IMG/VR virus record: IMGVR_UViG_3300038701_000796
Coordinates: 1 to 22,955 of that record
Length of the DNA: 22,955 nt
Strand: one strand, 5' to 3'
Source of the DNA: a virus
Shown here: positions 1 to 6,470 of the stretch, one piece after another
Position numbering within the stretch: position 1 is the first letter of the stretch
Layout: every line of letters begins with the position of its first letter
Notes under the pieces: generated by a model
Database searches by the model: none
What the model saw: the letters and a program-made list of their open reading frames with translations, nothing else
What the model was told of the DNA's origin: nothing
Translations under genes and position numbers: made by a program

Positions 1-136
1 AAGTTAATACTTCTGAATCTACAAACTGACCTTTTTCGTTTGCCTCATCTCTAGTAGTGTTTTTAGTAACTATTGCTACAAATCCGTTAGTAGTTTTTTT
101 AGTACTCCAAGAAAAATAAGTGTTTTGAGTTGTCAT
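1..136 (-). CDS. Partial small gene of unknown function (N-terminal part)
   Basis: An open frame reads leftward from the ATG at 136-134 and runs off the window edge without a stop, giving 45 residues that begin MTTQNTYFSWSTKKTTNGFV. I do not recognise the family. The visible part is polar, rich in Thr, Asn and Lys, and has no signal peptide or membrane segment. A good Bacteroidota-type promoter lies about 28 bases upstream on the same strand, which supports this being a real gene. It is divergent from the packaging cluster that starts at 315. Confidence 0.6.
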   Translation of the reverse strand, partial: MTTQNTYFSWSTKKTTNGFVAIVTKNTTRDEANEKGQFVDSEVLT

Positions 137-163
137 TTTATTAGGTTTTGAATTAAACATACG

Positions 164-195
164 CAAATATATATCAAATATATATACTACACAAA
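164..195 (-). promoter_or_regulatory. Bacteroidota-type promoter for the leftward partial gene
   Basis: On the minus strand TTTG (195-192) is followed by 20 bases and TATATTTG (171-164). This matches the known Bacteroidota -33/-7 pattern exactly. Transcription should start near 157, leaving a leader of about 20 bases before the ATG at 136. Confidence 0.65.
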
Positions 196-219
196 CTTTT
201 TTTAACTTTTTTTTATTTA

Positions 220-251
220 TTTGTGTAATTCACTAATTTTTAGTATTTTTA
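220..251 (+). promoter_or_regulatory. Weak candidate promoter for the packaging cluster
   Basis: TTTG at 220-223, a 20-base spacer and TATTTTTA at 244-251 match the host pattern except for the last base of the -7 box. It is the best plus-strand candidate before the gene at 315. The leader would be about 55 bases. Confidence 0.3.
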
Positions 252-314
252 TCAAAAATAAGGGTTTTAAACCGAATTTGTAATAATTAGGCTTATAACC
301 CGAATACTAACATA

Positions 315-1250
315 ATGATTAAAAAAAACAATAAAGGAGACAGCGAGTATAGATTTAGAATGAATGATTATACTGCTAAAAAAATAGGATTAACACCTGT
401 TAAATCTAAAAGATATAGATTAAAAAAAAATACAGATGCCTTAAAAAAATTCTCTGAATTAAATATGGAAAAACCTATAAAGCGTTTGTTTTTTGATATT
501 GAAACAAGTCCTATGATTGTTTATAGTTGGCGGGTTGGTTGGAAATTAAATATACATACGGATAATATAATACAAGATTGGAAGGTTATATGTATCTCTT
601 ATAAGTGGGAACACGAAGATAAAGTTAGAAATTTAACTTGGGATAAAAACCAATGTGATAAAAAAATGTTAAAAACATTCATTGAAATAGCTAATTCAGC
701 AGATGAAATAATAGCACACAATGGAGATAGATTTGATATAAAAAAAATAAGAACAAGGTGCATTTACCACAGAATCCCTACTTTTCCAAAATATAGAACT
801 TTAGATACATTAAAAAAAGCTAAAAGTGGCTTTAATTTTAATTCTAATAGATTAGATTATATTGCTAAGTTTTTGGGGGTTGGTGCTAAATTAGAACACG
901 AGGGTTTCGATATGTGGGTTAAATGTATGCAGAACGATAAAAAAGCGTTAAAAGATATGGTAAGATATTGTGATATGGATATAATCGTGTTAGAAGATGT
1001 TTATCTAACAATGCAATCTTACATTAAACCAAATACACACGCTGGAGTTATTAATGGTAATATGAAATACAGTTGCCCAAATTGTGGTAATGAACACGAT
1101 ATAACATTATTAAAGAATGATGTTACAGAAAAAGGCACAGTTAGTCGCGTTATGGAATGTAACAGTTGTGGACATAATTATAATATTAGTAATTCAAGTT
1201 ATAAAAATTTAATTCAATTTAAAACTGATAAAGGACTGTTAAATGGCTAA
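315..1250 (+). CDS. DEDD-type 3'-5' exonuclease (RNase H fold) with C-terminal zinc ribbon
   Basis: This 311-residue protein carries the three acidic motifs of DnaQ/PolB-type 3'-5' exonucleases. Motif I is FDIET with D61 and E63, motif II is IIAHNGDRFD around H135-D141, and motif III is YCDMD with Y218 and D222. The C-terminus holds two CxxC pairs (C254/C257 and C282/C285), as in a zinc ribbon that could bind nucleic acid. No polymerase domain is present, so it is a stand-alone nuclease. It is the first gene of the packaging cluster and overlaps the next gene by eight bases. By family it would remove nucleotides from DNA or RNA ends with two metal ions. The substrate is unknown; DNA-end trimming, recombination or host RNA turnover are all possible. 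Confidence 0.8.
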   Translation: MIKKNNKGDSEYRFRMNDYTAKKIGLTPVKSKRYRLKKNTDALKKFSELNMEKPIKRLFFDIETSPMIVYSWRVGWKLNIHTDNIIQDWKVICISYKWEHEDKVRNLTWDKNQCDKKMLKTFIEIANSADEIIAHNGDRFDIKKIRTRCIYHRIPTFPKYRTLDTLKKAKSGFNFNSNRLDYIAKFLGVGAKLEHEGFDMWVKCMQNDKKALKDMVRYCDMDIIVLEDVYLTMQSYIKPNTHAGVINGNMKYSCPNCGNEHDITLLKNDVTEKGTVSRVMECNSCGHNYNISNSSYKNLIQFKTDKGLLNG

Positions 1251-1731
1251 CATACTACAATCATTATCAAAAAAAGATGCTTACTGGCGTGAAGTGGCTC
1301 TAAAGATAACAGGAAACAAACACTTGGCAGATGAATTAGTACAAAATATGTATCTTAAAATCTATTCTGCTAATCCTGAAAAATGGAATTACAGCTATGT
1401 TATATTAACAATCTATAATCTATTCAAAGACGTTAAGAAATCTAATAAATATAATGTAGAAATAGAGGATGATAAAACAAAAGATGTTACAATATCAGAT
1501 AATTATAGTTATACTAATAGAGAGATTGAAATCTTAAATAGAATCGAAAATTTAACAGATTACGAAAAAGAATTAATCTATTTAAATTACGATTTGTCAA
1601 CTGGTAAAATAGCTAAAGAGTACAATCAATGTCGAATAAAGACGTACAGGCACTTAATTAAAATAAGAAAAAAGATATTAGGGGAGGATTTACAAGGCTA
1701 TAATAATAAACGTTTAAAATGGAGGAAATAG
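1243..1731 (+). CDS. Small sigma-70-family-like transcription factor
   Basis: The 162-residue product has the two-domain layout of a minimal (ECF-type) sigma factor. Residues ~12-68 resemble region 2, including the helix ending LADELVQNMYLKIY, which is close to the conserved ADDLVQE stretch. Residues ~95-145 resemble region 4, ending in a helix-turn-helix (GKIAKEYNQCRIKTYRHLIKIRKKIL, residues 119-144). The linker is short and acidic. It overlaps the exonuclease gene upstream and the small gene downstream, so it is translated with the packaging cluster. Inferred role: directing host RNA polymerase to phage promoters, possibly the repeated element found at 3650, 10556 and 13651. Similar proteins beside phage terminases could instead act as DNA-binding packaging regulators, so function is not certain. 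Confidence 0.65.
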   Translation: MANILQSLSKKDAYWREVALKITGNKHLADELVQNMYLKIYSANPEKWNYSYVILTIYNLFKDVKKSNKYNVEIEDDKTKDVTISDNYSYTNREIEILNRIENLTDYEKELIYLNYDLSTGKIAKEYNQCRIKTYRHLIKIRKKILGEDLQGYNNKRLKWRK

Positions 1732-1940
1732 AAATTACATTTACGCCTGAAATAGTTGAAGATATTACAAAAGATTTAGTAAGTAAAACAACTATTGACT
1801 TTATTATTAATTATGAGGATAGCATCTTAAACATAGAACAGTTAACAGAAATAAAAAATAATTTTATACAAGATGAATTTTATTATTATGCTGAGGCTGT
1901 AAATAGAGCGATTAAAGCTATTAAAATTATATTTGAATAA
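1719..1940 (+). CDS. Small acidic helical protein of unknown function
   Basis: This 73-residue acidic protein (MEEIEITFTPEIVEDITKDL at the start) is predicted mostly helical, with aromatic clusters such as DEFYYYAEAVNRAI near the C-terminus. The start codon lies inside the end of the sigma-like gene (13-base overlap), suggesting coupled translation. I do not recognise a domain. Its place between the sigma-like gene and terS fits a small phage accessory protein. Confidence 0.6.
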   Translation: MEEIEITFTPEIVEDITKDLVSKTTIDFIINYEDSILNIEQLTEIKNNFIQDEFYYYAEAVNRAIKAIKIIFE

Positions 1941-1960
1941 ACAATACTAAAATCAAACAA

Positions 1961-2257
1961 ATGGCAAGAGGGGGTAAAAGAAAAGGTGCTGGACGCCCAA
2001 CTAAAGTAGATGAAGAAAAGGCTAATCATATATTTTTAACAGCACTTAAAGAAATACATAAAACAGATACAGACGACAAAACAAAGATAGCTTTTGTAAA
2101 AGATTTGTACGATTCTCAAAGGGGGCAAATGTTTATTGCTGAACACGTTTTCGGAAAGCCAAAAGAAACCGTAGAGAATATAAACCACACAATAGACAGT
2201 ACACTATCTAAAGAAGAAATAAAAGCGTTAAAGTCTGAAATTATTAATGACTACTAA
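1961..2257 (+). CDS. Terminase small subunit (putative)
   Basis: This 98-residue basic protein begins MARGGKRKGAGRPTK, the GxRxGAGRP signature common at the N-terminus of phage small terminases and other phage DNA-binding proteins. The rest is a helical segment (~18-70) and an acidic tail. It lies directly upstream of, and overlaps by 11 bases, the large terminase gene, the standard position of terS. It would recognise the phage packaging site and load the large subunit. The family is small and divergent, so the call rests mainly on the signature and position. Confidence 0.7.
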   Translation: MARGGKRKGAGRPTKVDEEKANHIFLTALKEIHKTDTDDKTKIAFVKDLYDSQRGQMFIAEHVFGKPKETVENINHTIDSTLSKEEIKALKSEIINDY

Positions 2258-3650
2258 TGTTAAGAAATTAAAAGTATTAAAGTATATGTGCGAGGATAGT
2301 TTACTATTTTACGCACGTTATATTTATAAAGAAAATCATAATAGAAAATTCATTCAATCTAAACACTTTGAGATAATAGCAGAGTATTTAGAAAAGGTTT
2401 ATAGATTAGAAACTACTAGGCTAATTATAAACATCCCTCCAAGATATGGTAAAACAGAATTGGTTATAAAGATATTTGTTAGTTGGTGTTTAGCAAAAGT
2501 AAATTATGCTAAGTTTATACACTTATCTTATTCTGATTCCCTAGCCTTAGACAATTCAAGCCAAACAAAAGAATATATTCAATCCGAAGCTTATCAAAGA
2601 CTTTGGAAAATGGAGCTTAAAAAAGATGCTCAATCTAAAAAGAAATGGTTTAATGAGTTTGGAGGTGGTATGTATGCTACAGCTTCTGGTGGTGCAATTA
2701 CTGGATTTGGTGCGGGTGTAGATGGTGTAGACGGTTTTGGTGGTGCAATCTTAATTGATGACCCTTTAAAGCCTGACGACGCATTTAGCGAGGTTGAGCG
2801 TAATAAAGTAAACCAACGTTATAACAATACCATAAGGTCAAGAACAAATACAGATAACACGCCTATTATTGTTATTATGCAAAGACTACACGAAGATGAT
2901 TTAAGTGGTTATTTGTTAGGTGGTGGCTCAGGTGAAACTTGGGAACATTTATGTTTACCAGCGTTAAACGAAAACAATGAGCCTTTATTCCCTCACAAAC
3001 ATACATTTGAGCAATTAGAAAGTATACGACAGGCAGACAGATATACTTTTGCAGGTCAATATATGCAAAAACCTGCACCTGACGAGGGTGGTGAATGGCG
3101 TCGAGATTGGTTTAATATTATAGATAAAAAAGATTTGCCAAAAGGAATAAGATGGACTATGTATATCGATGGTGCTTATACTAAAGATACGAAGAACGAC
3201 CCTACAGGTATACAGGTTTCTGCAAGGTCTGGGAATGATTTGTACATATACTCTAGTATAGATAAATATTTAGAAATGCCTGAATTAATAAAGTATATTG
3301 ATTCACATATAATAGCTTTAGATTTAGATATACAAATGATAAAAGTAGAGCCTAAAGCAAGTGGTAAATCCTTGGTTCAGTTAATCAGAGATACTACAAA
3401 ATACAATATATCAGAAATTAAATCAAATTTTGTTAAGGTTTCTAAAATAGAACGTGCTAGGACTTCATCACCTTACATTGAAGGGGGGCGTGTTCATTTA
3501 GTAAAAGGTAATTGGAATGAACCTTTTTTACATCAAATTTCTTTATTTCCAAATGGTAAACACGATGAACATATAGATTTAACTGCATACGCTATAGAAG
3601 ACCATCTACTCATAAACTCAGACCTTTACAATCATAAATTACGTTGGTAG
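2247..3650 (+). CDS. terL: Terminase large subunit, ATPase and nuclease
   Basis: The 467-residue protein has the normal length and domain order of a phage packaging motor. Walker A is PPRYGKTE (64-71) and Walker B is AILIDDP (167-173). A following block VIMQRLHEDDLSG (209-221) is typical of the coupling region. The C-terminal nuclease domain begins near MYIDGAY (D308) and continues through EPKASGKS to DEHIDLTAYA, providing the expected acidic residues. It pumps DNA into the prohead through the portal and cuts the concatemer. The stop codon overlaps the first base of the candidate late promoter at 3650. The portal gene is more than 10 kb away, which is unusual, since the two are commonly adjacent. 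Confidence 0.95.
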   Translation: MTTNVKKLKVLKYMCEDSLLFYARYIYKENHNRKFIQSKHFEIIAEYLEKVYRLETTRLIINIPPRYGKTELVIKIFVSWCLAKVNYAKFIHLSYSDSLALDNSSQTKEYIQSEAYQRLWKMELKKDAQSKKKWFNEFGGGMYATASGGAITGFGAGVDGVDGFGGAILIDDPLKPDDAFSEVERNKVNQRYNNTIRSRTNTDNTPIIVIMQRLHEDDLSGYLLGGGSGETWEHLCLPALNENNEPLFPHKHTFEQLESIRQADRYTFAGQYMQKPAPDEGGEWRRDWFNIIDKKDLPKGIRWTMYIDGAYTKDTKNDPTGIQVSARSGNDLYIYSSIDKYLEMPELIKYIDSHIIALDLDIQMIKVEPKASGKSLVQLIRDTTKYNISEIKSNFVKVSKIERARTSSPYIEGGRVHLVKGNWNEPFLHQISLFPNGKHDEHIDLTAYAIEDHLLINSDLYNHKLRW

Positions 3651-3682
3651 TAACAATATAGCAAAATTTTAGTTATACAAAT
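3650..3682 (+). promoter_or_regulatory. Candidate phage late promoter, copy 1
   Basis: GTAACAA (3650-3656), 13 bases, then TAGTTATACAAAT (3670-3682) directly abuts the ATG at 3683. The same element, with identical 13-base spacing, precedes the genes at 10592 and 13685. It does not fit the host TTTG/TAnnTTTG consensus. If the second box acts like a -7 or -10 element, the mRNA would be nearly leaderless. Confidence 0.6.
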
Positions 3683-4240
3683 ATGAAAGTTAAAGTTAAA
3701 GTACCATCTAGTTTAGATGATATCACAGTAGGGCAATACCAAGCTATTCAAAAACTTTTAGAAAATGAAAATCTAAAGGGTAAAGAATTGGATAATGAGA
3801 TTTTAAAAATAGTTTTAGGCTTTGATAATATTGATGCGATTAGTGTAAAGGATAGGAATAGATTATATGTAGATGTTCAGAAAGCTTTACAAAAAGAAGG
3901 GGAGTTTAAACAAACGTTTGTGTTGAATGGAATTGAGTTTGGATTGATTCCTAACTTTGATAAAATTAATGACGCGGAATATACTGATTTGATTAGATAC
4001 TCTAAAAATGATGAAGATTTACATAGATTCTTAGCAGTAGCGTACAGACCTACTAAATTTAAAGATAGGTTCAAGAATTATACTATCGTTAATTACGAGG
4101 GAACGAAATATAATGCTGAAAGGCTAAAAGAATTGCCTATGTCAATAGCTAAGGGTGTACAGGTTTTTTTTTTCAATTTGTCGAAAGACTTATCGAATTA
4201 TATCCTGACGTCTACGGTTCAGGAACAAGTGAAGGAGTAG
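3683..4240 (+). CDS. Probable tail-assembly chaperone, short form (gpG-like)
   Basis: The 185-residue protein starts MKVKVKVPSSLDDITVGQYQ and is a soluble, mixed alpha/beta acidic protein with no membrane segment. Near its end it runs through a T10 stretch (V-F-F-F codons) where the -1 frame opens into a well-formed further domain. This gpG/gpG-T arrangement is characteristic of tail-assembly chaperones that coat the tape measure protein in siphophages. Unlike lambda or HK97, the gene is not adjacent to the tape measure: about 4.3 kb of tail genes lie between. It is the first gene after a candidate late promoter. Chaperone identity is inferred from the frameshift architecture and tail-gene context, not from a recognised domain. 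Confidence 0.65.
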   Translation: MKVKVKVPSSLDDITVGQYQAIQKLLENENLKGKELDNEILKIVLGFDNIDAISVKDRNRLYVDVQKALQKEGEFKQTFVLNGIEFGLIPNFDKINDAEYTDLIRYSKNDEDLHRFLAVAYRPTKFKDRFKNYTIVNYEGTKYNAERLKELPMSIAKGVQVFFFNLSKDLSNYILTSTVQEQVKE

Positions 4241-4425
4241 ATGCGAAAAGATATTTTGAAAAATGGGATTTTTACGCTACTATTTACGATTTGGCAAATG
4301 GGGATTTATTTAAAATAGATAAGTTACTAAAAGAAAATATACATAAAACACACGTTGTATTAGCTTGTCGAAATGATACAATGAAATTAAAACATAAGAT
4401 ACAAACCAATGGCAGTAGGTCTTAA
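4153..4425 (+). CDS. Frameshifted extension of the tail chaperone (T part of gpG-T)
   Basis: The -1 frame is open from 4153 to the TAA at 4423-4425. Read from the slippery run it gives a protein-like extension of about 84 residues (FQFVERLIELYPDVYGSG, then a segment with AKRYFEKWDFYATIYDLANG, then LFKIDKLLKENIHKTHVVLA). It lacks its own good start codon. Fusion to the upstream frame gives about 247 residues. It overlaps the next gene at 4409. The sequence has normal amino-acid composition with aromatic and charged patterns typical of helices, unlike the short-frame tail it replaces. The alternative is a real single-base indel in a homopolymer. Confidence 0.7.
   Translation, partial: GCTGFFFQFVERLIELYPDVYGSGTSEGVDAKRYFEKWDFYATIYDLANGDLFKIDKLLKENIHKTHVVLACRNDTMKLKHKIQTNGSRS
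4164..4173 (+). promoter_or_regulatory. Slippery site for programmed -1 ribosomal frameshift
   Basis: A run of ten T sits at the zero-frame codons GTT TTT TTT TTC. Tandem slippage of the two tRNAs by one base on T TTT TTT leads into the -1 frame that is open to 4425. The position, 22 codons before the zero-frame stop, fits phage gpG/gpG-T genes. Confidence 0.65.
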
Positions 4426-4882
4426 CCATTATAGCGAGTTATTAAGATATATCAAATCACTTTTAGAACAAGATGATTTGGTAAACACAATTACATTCGG
4501 CAATCCCGAGGAAATGGATTTGAATAAAATGAACATTTACCCTTTGGCTAACATAGAGATAAACGACGCTATTTTTACTAACGGTCAAAATGTGGTGTTT
4601 GATGTAGTAATATCAACAATGAACCAAAGAGATACAACTAATGAGATAAACGATTCTAAAATATGGTATCAAAATGAAGTAGATAATTATAATGAAATGC
4701 TAGCTATTTTAAATAGGTTATGGAGTAAGATGTTGTACGGGTTTAATGACAATAATATAACAGCAAGTGAGAATCCCCAAGCATTGAAAAGAAAGAACGT
4801 ACAAGACAAAAATAATTTGGAGGGGTGGCAGTTATCATTCCAAGTCACTATGCCTAATACTGCTTTAAACTTATGTCAGTAG
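4409..4882 (+). CDS. Putative tail terminator / tail completion protein
   Basis: The 157-residue protein (MAVGLNHYSELLRYIKSLLE at the start) has an alternating helix/strand pattern with a central strand pair (NVVFDVVIST) and an ending strand (GWQLSFQVTMPN). This resembles the compact alpha/beta fold of gpU-like tail terminators and related neck proteins, but I see no decisive motif. It follows the chaperone, overlaps the T extension by 17 bases, and overlaps the next gene by 10 bases. Role inferred from position and size: capping the tail tube at the head end. Confidence 0.5.
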   Translation: MAVGLNHYSELLRYIKSLLEQDDLVNTITFGNPEEMDLNKMNIYPLANIEINDAIFTNGQNVVFDVVISTMNQRDTTNEINDSKIWYQNEVDNYNEMLAILNRLWSKMLYGFNDNNITASENPQALKRKNVQDKNNLEGWQLSFQVTMPNTALNLCQ

Positions 4883-5415
4883 AAAGTGAGTTAAATAGAT
4901 TTGGTAAAGTAGTTGTAAAGGAATCTAGGACAGCTTTAACTAAGCAAAAGAGAAACGTATCAAAAGACTTGTATAATAGTCTAAAATACGATGTTAAAGT
5001 AAGCAAGAATAGTTTTGAAATGAACTTCTATATGTCTGATTACGGGCAGTTTCAAGATAAGGGGGTTCAAGGTAAAAGTAGTTCAGCAAAAGCACCTAAT
5101 AGCCCTTTTAAGTTTGGTAAAAGTAGTGGTAAAAAAAAACAAAAAGGAGGTTTAAGTGATTCTATTTTTGAGTGGGTTAAAGCTAGAAGGTTTCAATTTC
5201 AGGACACAAAAAAATATAATAAGAATGCTACAGGTAGATTTATGAGTTATAAAAATACAGCTTTTTTAATTAGTCGTAGCATTTACCACAAAGGACTAAA
5301 ACCTACAAAGTTTTTTAGCAAACCATTTGAGGCTGCTTTTAAAAGATTGCCAGATGATTTAGTAAAAGCGTATGGCTTGCAATTAGATAAATTTTTAGCA
5401 AATACATTAAAATGA
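4873..5415 (+). CDS. Putative tail completion protein (HK97 gp10-like)
   Basis: The 180-residue, very basic protein has an N-terminal helix rich in Lys/Arg, a segment YGQFQDKGVQG, a Ser/Lys/Gly-rich loop (about 70-97), and a C-terminal part with HKGLKPTKFFSKPFEAAF. A Y..FxxxGxxG motif and a late G-x-x-P-x-x-F-x-x-P-F-x-x-A motif are typical of HK97 gp10-like head-tail or tail-completion proteins. Its start overlaps the preceding stop, and its TGA overlaps the next ATG (ATGA). The assignment is by motif likeness and context. Confidence 0.55.
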   Translation: MSVESELNRFGKVVVKESRTALTKQKRNVSKDLYNSLKYDVKVSKNSFEMNFYMSDYGQFQDKGVQGKSSSAKAPNSPFKFGKSSGKKKQKGGLSDSIFEWVKARRFQFQDTKKYNKNATGRFMSYKNTAFLISRSIYHKGLKPTKFFSKPFEAAFKRLPDDLVKAYGLQLDKFLANTLK

Positions 5416-6470
5416 TATTAACACGTTCACCATATAAGTTAACAATCCCTTGGAATCCTTATGGAGCTGGGTCTGTTCCTGAAAAGTACATATTACAGCT
5501 CTTTATTTGGAGTGGATTAAAAGCAAGCGTACCAGCAACGCCAACTTATGAGATTGAAAACAAGAATCCTTTAGAGCGTACAGGTAACAGTTACGTTAAC
5601 ATATCAAATGAGGTAGATTCTGAAATTGAAAATATACTACCTGACATTAGCGTAAAGGGTATAATTGATTCAGATAGTCAAGTTTGGGTGAAAAGTCAAG
5701 TGATATACTATTTAAACGATACGCCACAAACAGTAGAGCAAGTTAGCACAGATTTAGCGTATAAAGGTTATGGATATGGTATAGAGGGTTCTAACTATCA
5801 ATTAACTAAATTAAGCAGTGTAAACTTTGCGAATATAAGCAATAATAGTACATACATTTTACCTATCCAAGCTAGCGAGGTTGATAGTATTGATATAGAC
5901 GTAATATCTCAACCAAACAATAGTATAAACGATAGTTATATAATTAGTAGTACAACAGATTCAGGTGGATTAATAAAATATGTAGTTGTAGATTGTTCAG
6001 AGATTGGCATAGATACAAGCATACAAATAAAAAAAGATGATGTAGTAATTCATACGCTAATATTAAAAGAGGAAAAGAAATATACGCCTATTGATATTGC
6101 TTTTATAAATAAAGCAGGTCAACTACAAACAACTACTTTTTTCAAAGATAAAATAGAATCGTTAAATGTAACCAATGAAAACTACGAGGGGTCAAGTGGT
6201 CAAGCTATTGATGGAGTTCACCAATTTGTAGACTATAACACAAATGGAAAAACCGAATACAAAATTAATACAGGATGGGTAAAAGAAAGTTATAACGAAA
6301 TCTTAAAACAGTTAATGTTGAGTAATAAGATTTGGGAACTACAAAACAACAAATTTATACCAATTAATTTAAAAAAGAAATCAATCGAGTTTCAAACACG
6401 AAAAAGAGATAGGTTAATTAATTATGAATTTGAGTTCGAGTATTCTTTTAACGAAATAAACAGCCAATGA
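5412..6470 (+). CDS. Tail structural protein, Bacteroidota phage type (role unknown)
   Basis: This 352-residue protein is mainly beta-stranded, begins MILTRSPYKLTIPWNPYGAG, and includes IDIAFINKAGQLQTTTFFKD (~229-248). This resembles a stretch I associate with conserved tail proteins of Bacteroidota phages. No enzyme motif, signal peptide or membrane segment is visible. It is linked by ATGA overlaps to both neighbours and precedes the large tail-hub-like protein and the tape measure. A distal tail or baseplate role is therefore likely. Exact function is not known to me. Confidence 0.55.
   Translation: MILTRSPYKLTIPWNPYGAGSVPEKYILQLFIWSGLKASVPATPTYEIENKNPLERTGNSYVNISNEVDSEIENILPDISVKGIIDSDSQVWVKSQVIYYLNDTPQTVEQVSTDLAYKGYGYGIEGSNYQLTKLSSVNFANISNNSTYILPIQASEVDSIDIDVISQPNNSINDSYIISSTTDSGGLIKYVVVDCSEIGIDTSIQIKKDDVVIHTLILKEEKKYTPIDIAFINKAGQLQTTTFFKDKIESLNVTNENYEGSSGQAIDGVHQFVDYNTNGKTEYKINTGWVKESYNEILKQLMLSNKIWELQNNKFIPINLKKKSIEFQTRKRDRLINYEFEFEYSFNEINSQ

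Noticed and set aside
4241-4318. ATG directly after the stop of the chaperone gene opens a 25-codon frame
   Set aside because: The sequence is a shadow in the zero frame; the -1 frame across the same bases codes a far better protein continuous with the slippery run.
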